Assembly: GCF_001411555.2 (NCBI RefSeq)
Contig: NC_049915.1
Coordinates: forward strand, 18,862,640 to 18,926,639
Source of the DNA: Juglans regia
Taxonomy: Eukaryota; Streptophyta; Magnoliopsida; Fagales; Juglandaceae
Reading direction: 5' to 3'
DNA length: 64,000 nt
Part shown: one piece after another, positions 1 through 12,119 of the stretch
Numbering within the stretch: the stretch's first letter is position 1
Layout of the letters: each line of letters begins with the position of its first letter
The notes under the pieces: model-generated
Seen by the model: the letters and a program-made list of their open reading frames with translations, nothing else
What the model was told of the DNA's origin: nothing
The model's database searches: none
Made by a program: the position numbers and the translations under genes

Positions 1-1169
1 GATTTGACATAAAGTAAGGTGTATGAAGTTAGGAGATAAAAATATAGAAGTAACTTAAAGTAAATGGAGACATGTAAACAAAGAGTTAGATAAAAGGTAA
101 GAGAAACATACAGATTGCGGACTTCTTTGAGACGCTGGGACTTGGGCTTCCGACTTTTGGGTTTTACGTCGAAGTCTTCTTCAACTTGAGAGCTCTCAAG
201 AAAACTTCTTCTTTAGTGAACAGATCTATAGCTTTCATTGTATAGTGAGAAACGAGAAACTATGAGAAACTGTAAACAAGCTCATTATAGTGGAATCTCT
301 CATTCCTAAACTCTCATAGACGTAGGTCTAGTGCTGAATCATGTAAATTTATGTGTTCATCTCTCTTCATTTTCTGCATTTAAATGTTATTCATCATCAT
401 GGATGTACGAACCGATATCGTAAAGCCGCATCGAACCATTGCTGGGAGCTCCAAACAACACCGATCTAGGCCTAGCCCATCTCACCGAGTCCCAAGAATG
501 AATCTCTCTTCCCTTCTGAACTATGCGCCTTTTTTTTACATCAACAGTACCAATCACATTAATTTATAAATTTACTTTTTACAAAATTTCTTTATAGCTA
601 AATCATTTATCATTAAAAAAAAACCCCATTATATTCTATGAATAACATCTAAAAAAGCAAATTACACACTGACTTGTCACTAATTATTTCAATTTTCGAT
701 CAAGAATGCTCGGCATTTTGAAGTACTTTACAAACTCTTGAACCCGAACTCCCGTCGTGACACTGACAAATGGCCAATATCTATTTATTATAGTTTGTGT
801 GTGGGAAAAAATTTAAAAACATATTGGATTGAATTTTATTAATATTACGAATACAATTTATCCTTAATATAAATATATTCATAATTTTCGCAGCAATCGA
901 AAACCAACAGCATATTTTTTTAATGTTGGCCAAAAAAAAGTCAATGATTTTCATTTTTCAGAAAAAAACTTTGATGGATCCAATAATAGGATTTTATTAT
1001 TGTAATTTGTAAATTAAATTCCATTCTAGACGCTTTAGCTGAAGAAGCCCAACACATAACAACCCAATCCAACACAAAACGGTTGAACTCCTCTGCGATC
1101 AGTCTCATTCCAAGTGTTGGCGGTTGGAGTCGGTGGTCTCGGCCGAAAAAAGCTCATTCCCCGCCGAAA
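1..1169. other. Intergenic left flank, no gene recognised
   Basis: AT-rich DNA with no convincing gene. On the minus strand around 100-240 a short lysine/arginine-rich reading frame (containing DVKPKSRKPKSQRLKEV) could be the edge of an exon of a gene lying to the left. It has no start, no clear splice sites and no family I recognise. Bases from about 1030 to 1169 probably hold the promoter and 5' leader of the fucose synthase gene, since the ATG at 1170 follows directly. Confidence 0.4.
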
Positions 1170-2350
1170 ATGGAAGAAGACACCTCCAACGGTAATCTCT
1201 CTCTCTGAACGAATTTGTGTGTTTGGTAACTGAGAAAATTTGCAAGAATCCTGAACTTCATTTTGGTTCTTTTTAAAAATCTGTAACTCTTTCAATTGTT
1301 TTTTCCCCTCATAATTTCTTAGCATCCAAACACTCATTGTCCCCAAGATGCCCAAGAACTTAACCGGTTTTCCCTGTCATTCTTTTAACAGGGAAGATTC
1401 CCTTGTGTTCCTTCCTCACCGACAAGACCTCGAAAATCTGCGTGCTTGGCCACCGAGGCCTCGTCGGCTCCGCCATCGTCCGCAAGCTCCAGCACCTCGG
1501 TTTCACTAACCTTCTGCTCCGCACCCACTGCGAGCTCGATCTCACGCGCCAAAACGACGTTGAATCCTTTTTCGCAGCCGAGAAGCCCCGGTTCGTCATC
1601 CTTGCGGCGGCCAAGGTTGGCGGCATCCACGCCAACAGCAACTATCCGGCCGACTTCATCGCCATCAACCTCCAGATCCAGACCAATGTCATCGACTCCT
1701 CCTACCGCCACGGCGTCCAGAAGCTTCTATTCCTCGGCTCCTCTTGCATATACCCCAAGTTAGCACCCCAGCCGATTCCCGAGGACGCGTTGCTCACCAG
1801 CCCCTTGGAGCCCACCAACGAATGGTACGCTGTCGCCAAGATCGCAGGGATCAAAATGTGCCAGGCCTACCGAATTCAATACGGTTGGGACGCGATTTCG
1901 GCGATGCCCACGAACTTGTACGGCCCGAACGACAATTTTCATCCGGAGAATTCACACGTCTTGCCGGCGTTGATGCGGAGGTTCCACGAGGCAAAGGTGA
2001 AGAAAGCGAAGGAGGTGGTGGTGTGGGGGACAGGGAGTCCCCTGAGGGAGTTCCTGCACGTCGACGATTTGGCCGACGCGGCGATCTTCTTGATGGAGAG
2101 CTACAGTGGGTTGGGGCAGCTGAATGTGGGGAGTGGGAAGGAGGTGAGCATCAAGGAGTTGGCGGAGCTGGTGAAGGACGTGGTAGGGTTCGAGGGCGAG
2201 CTCGTTTGGGACCCGTCCAAGCCCGACGGAACTCCTAGGAAGCTGATGGATTGCTCGAATCTCGCCGAGTTGGGATGGAGCCCCAAGATTTCACTCAAGG
2301 ATGGGCTTGCTGATACCTATAAATGGTACTTGGAGAATGTCAAGCAATAA
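1170..2350 (+). CDS. GER: GDP-L-fucose synthase (GDP-4-keto-6-deoxymannose epimerase/reductase), 2 exons
   Basis: Cytosolic NADPH-dependent enzyme making GDP-L-fucose from GDP-4-keto-6-deoxy-D-mannose. This is the last step of de novo GDP-fucose supply for cell-wall polysaccharides and glycoproteins. The product is an extended short-chain dehydrogenase/reductase. It has the Rossmann glycine motif GHRGLVG at residues 27-33, the substrate-loop motif GSSCIYP near 123-129, and the catalytic pair Y153/K157 in YAVAK. I read exon 1 as 1170-1191 (MEEDTSN plus one base), intron 1192-1391 (GTAATC...AACAG) and exon 2 as 1392-2350. Together they give 326 aa, close to the family's usual 310-330. Coding GC is much higher than the flanks. 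The split glycine codon across the junction restores the frame, so ATG 1170 is preferred to any start inside exon 2. Confidence 0.93.
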
Positions 2351-5249
2351 GTCAGGTGATTCATCGTCAACATTTTCCTTTTGAATCATATAAATGGTGG
2401 ATTATGGCCATCCATTCTGTACCACAGTTATGTGGGATAGTTATTATTTGTGATGCTTTATCATTTTGTACCATTCATCTTTAGGTAAGAGAGTTTTTTT
2501 TCCTTCTACTCTTGAGAATTAAGTGAGCTGCCTAGCTATTATTCAGAACTTGGCAGAAGGTGCTATTATTTATTATTGAATTGCAGTGATTTTGCTCTGT
2601 CTTCTATCTTCTATCTGTCCTGTTTGCCATGTTTTCTGCTATAAGTAAACTGGCTCACAGGCAATTTACCTGGTCTTAGAATAGACTGCCTATTATCCTC
2701 CTCCTTCATTTCCACTTCAAGTTGTTTTGCTTTCACCCTCTGCTACTTTAGATGCACAGAGTGGAGATTTGTGATACCCATTTGTGCAGCTGTGATTTGT
2801 TATCAGCTTTTTATTCATTTTTCTCAGTTGTGTTGTTCTTAGTGCCATCTTGCTTCATCATCAGCCGCTGTATTTTTCTCCTCCTTGTGGATTTTGTGGT
2901 TAAATTGAAATATCCATCAGAACATGAAATCATTTAGGATAATGGTATGGTGTGTAATTTCTGAGGAGCAGCAGGCCAATTTCTCCTTTCTGAGCTTATA
3001 TCAATGTTATCTCTGAACTCTGTAACCAAATGCAGCATCCTGGGATGGAATTTAGCATGACTTTTTCCACCTTTATTGATGTACTTTTCTTAAATTTGTC
3101 TTGATGGTTGATAGTCTTTGAAAGAAGATGCTGAAAGTTTATTTTTGTTTCCTGTATTTATTTTCTAGTTCTAAGGTAGCCCATTCCATAACTCCCATAC
3201 TTAGGAGGAATGGCAAAATCTGAAGTGGAAAGGTTAATTCCCCTTTCTTGGTATTTCTATCCTCGAACGCCCTACTGTTGGTCCTACGAAAAACATGTTG
3301 TGGGCAATAATAATGAGTGATATAGCCACAAAGAAATCTCATAAACTAATATGGTTTTATATGATACGTTAGATCTACTTTATAATAAAAATAGATTTAC
3401 AATTTAACGTGCATATTAAGTCATATAAGTTTATGGATTTATTTTTGCGGGATTTTTTTGTAAATAAAGCAATTCTAATCATAATGTACAACTCATGAAA
3501 GTGATGACAAATATGAAAGATAATTGGTCAAGCTAGTTTTATGGATCATAAAGACTTGAAGGATTCTGTACTAGGTTGGTTATGGAAGCTCTTCCTCAGA
3601 GTTGGGAAAAGGAGAAATTTTATGATTGATAGTCTCGTTGAGGGAGTAATGATATACACACAATACATTACATAACAACGTTATAAAATAAGGGTATTTT
3701 TGTAAAATAATGTTACTTTTATAAGATGTTTTATAAAAATATCCCTAATTTAAAATATAGTTGTGTAAAATGTTTTAAAAAATGCTATATGTAAATAATT
3801 TTCTCGTCTGGGGTTCATAAGATGGGCCAACAATATCAATGATTTGAGAGGCTCTCTAGTTCTGCTGAAGAAGTTTGCTGTTGCTCCACTTTTCAATGAG
3901 TGTTGTGGCCAGGGTACTCCTTGATTTAGTTCTTCTGAACTAAAGAGAGAGAATACAGAAGTGCAACACATCTTTGATCCACTTCACCATAAAATTGATT
4001 TTCCTTTTTCTAGCACAGAAGATTATCTGCTTTAGATTTACGGCTGTGATGGCAAAACCACAACACCCTATCCCTTGTGTTTTTTTTATTGGCACCAGAT
4101 ATCCAAGAACAATGTCCCGACTAATCTCGTGGATGTACAGACCCTTAACAAGGAATTTCTTACAAATGTACATTGGGTAATTCAAGGAAAAAAATCTTAC
4201 AATCCGATAGTCTTTAAAGAGCATTTGCATCCAATGAGATTCGAATCTTGGATCTTGAAGAAAGCATACCACTAAGACCAAGACCTCTACTACCCTGCAT
4301 CTTGGGTTTCAATCAAAAGTGTAGTTGGTTTATTGTTGTTTGCGTGTTGCCTTGGTGGTATTTTTATTGCCTAATGTTACTACTAGTAGTTCATATACTC
4401 CCATAAACGAGGAGTTGGCTGTTTTCCATTATTCATGTTGATAGCTTTACTGGCTTAAAAACAAGTTTAAATAATTTTAATTTAAGAAAGTTTATGTTAA
4501 TATGTTTGCTGTATATGGGATTCTTTTCTTTTGATTTTATATTTTTCTCTTCCCTTTTTTAAATATTCTTTGACCTAATTTTTTTTTTATTTCTTTATAT
4601 TTTGTGCTACATATATAAAAAAAATTATAAATTTTATTTTGCGTGATTCGTTAAATTTATTTTACGATTAAAATATGATATATGATGTGCATGAAGCTGT
4701 GAATTTCATATAATTTTTTTTAGCTAACATATTTCTTTTTATTTTTTTATAAAAGCTGACATTGTGATAGCAGCCCAAGATAGGCAATTTCTGTCAAGTG
4801 AATTCATATCGCTTTTGTTACTATAAAAGTGATATAAAATTGCTGACCACATGAACAAAAAAAAAAAAAAAAAAAAGGATGCTGACAACATGCCATTATA
4901 TTCTCAAGTGGGAGTTGGCGCCCGAATTAAACTGAGATGAAAGAGGATAAAACAACAGCAAAAGAACAAAAGAGAAGTGGCAAAATGAAGAGATGATGAA
5001 GCACATAGCAATTTTGCTATAATTGTAATATAGTTTTCTAAAAATGTAAACATTTTTGTACTCAAATATGATGCGATAAGTGTTTACAGTTATAAAAAAA
5101 TTTTATAAAAATAAATTATAAATTAATATTATTTGATATGATATTTTAAATTTATTTTTTAATAAAGATAATTTTAAAATATGATATATCCGATCAAATT
5201 ACGTCAGTTTAATAATTTATTTTCATAAAATCTCTTAAAATTAAAAGCA
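2351..5249. other. Intergenic: 3' flank of GER, one SINE, short AT-rich repeats
   Basis: No gene seen. The first 200-300 bases are probably the GER 3' UTR. From 3340 on the DNA is repeat-like: copies of the TGATGTGG-type short element (about 3346-3460 and 5085-5235), a tRNA-derived SINE (about 4080-4300, minus) and an A18 run near 4858-4876. Confidence 0.5.
4080..4300 (-). mobile_element. tRNA-derived SINE
   Basis: Read on the minus strand, a tRNA-like head carries an A-box-like stretch (GGTCTTAGTGGTATG) followed about 30 bases later by a B-box-like stretch (AAGATTCGAATCTC). A roughly 150-bp body follows, ending in an A-run at plus-strand 4080-4088. The head resembles that of a second element at 54226-54458. 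This order of RNA polymerase III boxes, body and A-tail is the SINE layout. Target-site duplications were not clear by eye. Confidence 0.6.
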
Positions 5250-6960
5250 TTTCTAAATCAAGAGGGAAAAAGGATAAAAATGAAAATCATCACTCTCACC
5301 CAAACTTCCTCCTTTCCTCGAAATTACCAATATTTCCAAGTCCCACCAAAGATATAAAAACTTCCAACATAGTCTGCATAAAGCTAAAAAACAAAAAATC
5401 TTGCCAATAAAAAGATAGGAAGGAGAAGGAGAAGCTAATAAATAAACAAAGTTAATGTTTTCACATGCACACAAAAACCAAAAAGGCAAGATCAGAACCC
5501 AAATTGCAGTGAACAAAATTGATAGGACACTTCCATGGACTATGAGGGGCCTTTCCTTTCGTCACTCAAACCTGAACTTTCTTTTGTCTTTGCCTCTGTT
5601 TTCTTCTGCTCAGTCTTTCTGCTCCCATCTCTGCTTGCTGCAAGCCATCTCACTGGGACCCTCATGGTTTGTTTTTGCATTGTCATTTCAACATCCCAAG
5701 CACAATCACAGAGATCTAAAACAACGTTGCAATGCACAGCTAAAATCGAATGCAAAAGTAAGACTGGAAGTGAACGGATTACATCGAAAAGGAAATCCAA
5801 AGTATACATGTTTTATGTTATAAACTGAAATGAAATCTTGTTGTTGATTTGAATGTCATGAAGCTGATCCACATCCTCCAAGAGAAAACAGATACATATT
5901 ATAAAAGACAGAAGCAAAAAGGCGGACAGAAAATCTGGAATTGATAATGAAACAGTGTTTGAAACTCTGAACATTCAAGGCTCTACAGATATAGGGACTG
6001 ATCTAAAAGTTCAAGCTTTTTTACTCACCAACTTTCGTTGAAGGAATTAATAGCCTCCCCTATCTAATTTTACTACTATAAAACATATCTCCTTCATTTG
6101 TTTCTTTGATATCTGAAGGAATGGGAATGGGATTTTCTTCAAGAAGCAGTAAGGCACAAATGCAAAACCCAAAAGAGCAAGTTACTGCCATCAGAACGAA
6201 CAACTTCTTCATTAACTTTCGGTATGAATAACATCGATCATTGATAAAAGAGTAATTGAAAAGGGACACTAAAAAACTGTAAAAAAAATTAAGAGATTGA
6301 GCCGATCCCGCCAATATCACCACCACCAAAAACCATCATCAATATGGAAAGAAGCAGAAGAGGATCAGGAAGAACAGAACTAGTTGCGAAGATTGAACTT
6401 GGGAAACGGGATTGCTTCTATAACCAGAGAAACCAAAATATAAGCCCAAGGAACCCGTTTTCTTCAGAAACTTTCTGACGAGAAAGATAAAACATGATTC
6501 ACTCTTCCAAGTTGCAAGCTGCCTCTCCATGCTTCGCTCCTGCTGCCACCACCTCCACAACTCTAGCATTACAAGATAGCCAGATAAATAATGAGGTAAA
6601 AGGTGGGTTTTTTCTTCCTTCTTCCTGAGCCAGTCCCACAAAAGAACAAGGTAGGTCGGGGCATTAAATTTAATTGGTCAGAAAAAACGAACAAGAATTA
6701 AATTCAAAGAAGAAACCCAACATGGGATTTGTGTCGTACGTTTTACCTCCTACTTTCTTTTGTTTCCCTTGAGAAGCAACCCTTGACGCTGTTCCCTTCC
6801 CTTGTCCCATCATAAGAAAGCAAAGCAAAGAATAAACATGTTTAAGTAGTGTGTGTTATAAGCGGCCGAGAACATTTTTAGGCGTTGTTTTTTGCCTTTG
6901 TGTTCGTGTCTTCTGTCTGTCCCTCGCTAGCTGTGACTATGTGACATTAGGACTACTGTC
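5250..6960 (-). ncRNA. Putative non-coding transcript region with a split miR171 site
   Basis: No protein of a known family can be read on either strand, but the minus strand has features of a spliced transcript. A short basic reading frame starts at an ATG at 6813 (MMGQGKGTASRVASQGK...). A donor-like site follows at 6746/6745 and an acceptor-like site at 6625. Joining them keeps the frame open for a small basic peptide ending in a hydrophobic tail. Downstream on the same strand lies the split miR171 complementary site (6295-6318). Transcription is inferred, not shown. It could equally be an untranslated stretch with chance splice motifs. Confidence 0.3.
6295..6318 (-). promoter_or_regulatory. 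Candidate miR171 target-mimic site
   Basis: The plus strand reads GATTGAGCCG, then ATCC, then CGCCAATATC. The two 10-base halves are together exactly nucleotides 2-21 of the conserved plant miR171 (GAUUGAGCCG + CGCCAAUAUC). A minus-strand RNA would therefore pair perfectly with both halves and bulge 4 nt between miRNA positions 11 and 12. That blocks slicing and is the arrangement of IPS1-type target mimics, whose usual bulge is 3 nt near positions 9-12. The base pairing is seen; the function is inferred. No complementary arm was found nearby, so it is not itself a MIR171 hairpin. Confidence 0.45.
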
Positions 6961-9148
6961 TAAACAAATATAATAAAGTGGGCGATACACGAGGGAATGA
7001 AAAATTCTTTCACAGTCATTGTTCATTATCTTACACCTCATATTTTATAAAAAATATTTTTTATAAATTACTGGTGAAATTAAACGGAGGTTGTGTGTGG
7101 TACGGTTTGAATGGGGTCATTGCTTTGTCTGCCTCAAACCCTCTTTTGACCTTGCTAGCTAGATTTGCGCAAGCACATACTGTCCACTTCTGGTTTCTTT
7201 GCCTAACCCTTCTGCGTTATAAGATTAAATTACTATATAATCATAAAAATATTATCTTTTTCTATCTCATCAAAGTTCGGACTGATCTCGTCACTTGATA
7301 TATACAAACAAAAGAAGCATTGCTTTAATAGCAGTTTTCTGAATTCTGAGGCCAGCCCGACTCTTAACTGACCAAACAGGCACAAGGACCGAGGCTAAAA
7401 TTCATCGAGACCGCCATCACCACCAAACCCTACAAACAACCAAAGCCTAACATTCGTTTGTGGATTTTGGGGAGGTGAGCTACCAAGCAATCTAAACAAT
7501 AAACAAACAGCCTCTGTTCAAAGGCACTCTAGTCAAATATCAAACCCCACCATTTGTGGGGCGGGGGCCCCCCATTTGAGGAGCTGGGTCCCATGGAAAT
7601 GGGTAATTTTGTGTTTTGGTCCTGGATAGGTAAAAGTACCCCGGATTTCACGTATCCATGTCAACAGAAGGACTCTCGCTCCAAAGTTAAACACAGGGAG
7701 AGAGAGAGAGAGAGAGAGAGAGAGGTCTTAAATTTACATTTATGGGTCTCTGCAATTTACTTGAAAGGGGCGAAGAAGTGTGGGTTCACCCTCTGAAAGC
7801 GTGTGTGCATGGATCACCATTTAAGAGCAGAAAACTGTTGTGTATTTCTATTGGCAAAAGATGATAACGATACGATACAAAATCAACGAGAAATCTTTTA
7901 AAACTATCTTCCATCCCTTTTTTACAATAAATCGTTTCGATCATGGCAAAATTAACCATCATATTCTATATATATCCTTCGTCGAAGGTCTCTCAGGCAA
8001 CAGTAATGGTAATGGCTGCCTCCAAGAAAGGAGTTTCTGAAAGCTCTGGTTTTTACCAAAAAGAAGCTGATCCGGAGACGGGAAACCTTGAAAAAAAAAA
8101 AAAAAAACAAACAAACTAAAACTTGAAATGTTCTGCATCTAATCGAATGGTGTAGGAAAAGGGTGCAAGGATATCAGATCGTTTTCGACCCAGATCTTCA
8201 AAACTATATCCAAGTACTGATTTTGGTGGGTGTCACTCAAACTTTTTGACAGTCTCAGATACAAATGTCCAGTATTCATCTAAGAGAAAGAAGTTCACAA
8301 AATATATTCGTTTTCTTTAGGGTGAGAGAGAGAAAGAGAGAGTTAAGTAGTTTACAAAACGTCCTTACCTTACTGTGTTTCCCAGAGGATAAAGCAAGAA
8401 GCTCGATCGTTGAACAGCCCAGAAGCTACAGTAGCTTCTCCCTAGTTTTAGAAGCCTTACTCTTTTACAAATGTTTTATAAATCAAATGTTTTAGAATTT
8501 GCATTAGTACTGAACATGAAGTGTGCTGTGAAGAGACATCCACAAATATGGAAAATATTCAAGCTAGTCACATAAACATTATACAAATATAATGATATAA
8601 ACTACTTAACGTAATTCGTTAAATTATAAAATTATTTTTATTATGAAGTAAATTTAACAGATCAGATAAAATTACGTCAATTTATTTTATATAATTCCTT
8701 TCTGGGTACTCCGATGACTCCACAAACATATATATATAGGAAAATTTTATATGGTAATACTACTATCTTATTTTTATCTCACTAAGTATGATGTGGCATA
8801 TTTATTACCATTAAATAATTATTTATTACATATTTTTTTATCATCTAATGGTGATGAATGTGTCACATATTACTTAATATGATCAAAATAAAATGAGAAT
8901 ATAGTATATAATATTACTCACATACATACATACATACATATATATATATATATATGATTCATGACTTAAATTGTTATTGAAGTGGGTGGACAGTTAAATG
9001 GGACTATTTTTTTAACGTTTTTCTAATAAGGAACTGAAATTATGCTGAGTATAGGTGCCAAAGTTCTATATTCCACCAAAACAAATCCTCCTTTTAATGC
9101 ACAAGAAAGGTAAATTAAAGGGCCTCTGATCTCAGTGATCTTTCAAGT
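6961..9148. other. Intergenic, low-complexity and repeat DNA
   Basis: No gene seen. It holds a GC-rich near-palindrome around 7557-7573 (GGGGCGGGGGCCCCCC), a (GA)n run near 7697-7723, an A17 run near 8090-8107, a TGATGTGG-family remnant at about 8603-8705 and a fold-back element at about 8752-8920. Confidence 0.45.
8752..8920. repeat. Fold-back (MITE-like) element
   Basis: About 170 bp of AT-rich inverted repeat. The left arm (TACTATCTTATTTTTATCTC...) is matched by the reverse complement of the right arm (...AAATGAGAATATAGTA). The arms are roughly 55-60 bp, imperfect, and centred near 8835. This fits a non-autonomous DNA element with no coding capacity. Confidence 0.55.
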
Positions 9149-9335
9149 CGGTTGTGTTTGGATGTTGAATTGAGTTGAGATGATAAAATATTGTTAGAAT
9201 ATTATTTTTTAATATTATTATTATTTTAGAATTTGAAAAAGTTAAATTATTTATTATATTTTGTGTTGGAATTTGAAAAAATTGTAATGATGATTTGAGA
9301 TGAGTTGAGAGGAGTTCATCAACCAAACGAAGCCG
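9149..9335 (+). repeat. MITE family A copy 1
   Basis: Starts CGGTTGTGTTTGGATGTTGA and ends in its imperfect reverse complement (TTCATCAACCAAACGAAGCCG). Between them is the family's AT-rich core (TGAGATGATAAAATATTGTTAG, runs of ATTATT). Close relatives lie at 38150, 40614, 40920, 43268, 44433, 44826 and 46696. The terminal inverted repeats and lack of coding capacity define a non-autonomous DNA transposon. Confidence 0.7.
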
Positions 9336-9703
9336 GATCACATTCTCATTCTTTACGTTTATCTATATTTTATTCATTTCACCAAAGCAATCCAATAGCT
9401 CTTTCTACAGACTGAAACCAAATAAAAACACTTTTAGGCCACTCCTTGTATGTTTCTCCACTCCTCAGCCCTTTCGTCTTGATCCTCTCCCATCTTTCCC
9501 TAGATAGGCTAGATTATTGATAGATTAATTATTAAGCTTTTTGTTGTTTTCCTTTTCTCTAAGCCCGAAAAGTCTCAACTATCACTTTGTATCATCAGCA
9601 CAACAATCACATGCACCGTTGCTCGCGCAATCCTCGGACACGGATATTTCAAATCAGTCCAAAATTGCCACCATCACGACTAGTGAGTTAGGCTCACACA
9701 TGT

Positions 9704-9738
<35 letters not shown>

Positions 9739-10320
9739 CATGCATGTGAGTCTCATGTGCCACCTTAAAATCGCATTTCTAACTATCACATGTGCAACAT
9801 TATCAAGTTCATTGGGCTACAAGATAGTTTTTGTAATCATATATATTTCTTTTGAAGAATTCTATATATCAATCACTATTTACTTTCACATCTCACACCT
9901 ATAGTTTTTTTATTCATAAGGTGTAAGGGTGTTTTTCATAGGGCATGAGGTGTGGGATAGTGAATAGTGACTGATGAGAATAATTTTTCATTTCTTTTAG
10001 TTTATCCCGCCCTATTTTGTTCACACTAGCGTAAGCTCCACACATCAGTACAGTCACACGTGGTCCATGAGTTCTATATATATATATATAAAAGATAGGG
10101 TTTTTCTTCTGGTATGTTGTGTACTGAGGTGATTCCAGATGATTTACAAATAGTAATGAAAAAATAGTAAAAAAGTAATAATTTAATATTAAATAATAGT
10201 AAATAATAGTGAAAAAATAATGTAAAATATATATATTAAATCGTAGTAGAATGATCTCAGACATAATTTAATCTTAGTTATATTGTTCTTATTTTTCAGC
10301 TTGATTGAGGATATAGAGAA
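9336..10320. other. Intergenic between MITE and LINE
   Basis: No gene seen. Contains an (AT)n microsatellite near 9706-9736 and AT-rich repeat-like sequence with short GTAATAGTGAAAAAATAGT-type units at 10150-10220. Confidence 0.4.
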
Positions 10321-12119
10321 GGTTTTTTTTTTTTTTGTTGATAAGAATCATAACTTCCATTAATAAATTAAAGGAGATTACAGACATTTATTAAGCCAAA
10401 GGACTTGAGAAAGAGAAAGAAAGTCTAGAATACAATCTCACCACATAGCGATATCATCTACATTTATCGCATAACAAGCTAAACATTGAGCTGCCTTATT
10501 TCCTTCTCTATGTCCATAGACAAAATTACATTCAACAAAATGCATGAAAAGTAACTTAATCTCTTGATATAACAGCCCAAGCAGAGAATCTTCCATTGTA
10601 TGACGCTACAAAGCCTCGACTACTAACAAGCAATTTGATTCAACTTGAATGTTTGCAATGCCCATACTAGAACACAACTATAGCCCTAAAAAAAAGTAGT
10701 TAGTTAAATAATTTCTAGTTCCTCAACCTCATGTTCAAGCTTACTAGTTGCCATTAGAACTTTACCATGGTCATCACATAAAATACAACCCATACCAGAT
10801 TTGCCTACCTCCCTAAAAACAGCCCCATCAACATTTAACTTTAATGAACCTTCTGGTGGAGGTTTCCAACAAAAATACCTTTTCAACTAGGCATTAGGCA
10901 GAAATCTTACCTCTTTATAGTTTATTAGCAAACTTAGTGCATTGGCAGCAAGATTTCTTGGACTTAGAATGACTTGATCATATACCATTTTGTTACGCCT
11001 ATACTAGAAACACCACGCCAATACAAAGAACACATGCAACTTCTCATTGAGTACACCTTCACAAAGGGATCAAATAACATCATATATTCTCATATCAGCA
11101 GCAAAGCTCATTTCTAGCATGATCTCCCTCCAAATACTCTGTAACCTGCATAATTTGTCAAAACATGATTGAGACCTTCACCTTGGAAACCACAAAACCC
11201 ACACTGTGCATCAGTTATCACTTTTCTCTTCAACAAATTATCTTTTGTGGGGAGTCCTTCTTTGTAAGCATGCCAAACAAAAACTTTAATTTTACTTGGC
11301 ACGGGCATCTTCCAAATTTGTCTCCATACAACCTTGGTAGAGCTAGCTGATGAAGTTTCTATGCCATGTGATCCCAACCTTGTTTTAAGAAACTTGTAGC
11401 AGTTTTTCACGGTAAAGACTCAATTTCTCTCATGAGCCCAGATTCGCCTATCACTATTTGCTCCTGGACAGATTACTATCTTGAGAATATCTGCCACCAC
11501 ATTTGGATTGAAAAGAGATCTCAGCTTGTGTATATCCCAACTTCTTGCATCAGCTTCAAAGAGAGTACTAACAGCATCTTCAATACTAGTGTCTGGCCCA
11601 ATCAAACCTTCTGAAAGCAGAGCCACATGCCCTGGAATACACTAATCAGACCATATTCTAGTTATTCTCCCATTACCAATCATCCATCTACAACCTTCAA
11701 GCCATATTCCCCTCCAAGTGTAAGATGGACTCCTTCCTAACCCAGCTTGTGCAAAAGTGGAATTAGGAAAGTATTTTGACTTAAACAACTTGAATATGAG
11801 AGAATTATCATTTTGTAGCAATCTCCAACCTTGTTTTGCCAAAAGTGCTAAAATAAATAACCTGAGTTCTTTAAACCCCATACCCCCACAAGATTTTGTC
11901 TCACACATTCGAGACCAACTTACCCAATGAATCTTCATTTCATCTTTTTTTTGTCCCCACCAAAATTTTGACATTAATCCCTCCAAATCATAACACAAAG
12001 AAGAAGATAACAAAAAACAACTCATGGAATAGGAAGGGATAGAGAGTGCCACAACTTTTAAAAGCACTTCCTTTCCCCTTGAGATAATAATTTTTCTTTC
12101 CAACATTGAAGTTTTTCCC

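Noticed and set aside
1360..2300. Long open frames on the opposite strand and other frames of the fucose synthase gene
   Set aside because: They are shadows of a GC-rich coding exon. The conserved short-chain dehydrogenase motifs fix the real frame.
5540..5830. Overlapping frames with a hydrophobic, signal-like start (FASVFFCSVFLLPSLLAASH)
   Set aside because: Both strands are open over the same stretch and no cleavage-plus-mature-peptide pattern of a known family is visible. It is kept only as part of the putative non-coding region.
6295..6318. A MIR171 precursor on the plus strand
   Set aside because: The mature sequence is interrupted by four bases and no complementary arm was found within about 200 bases on either side.
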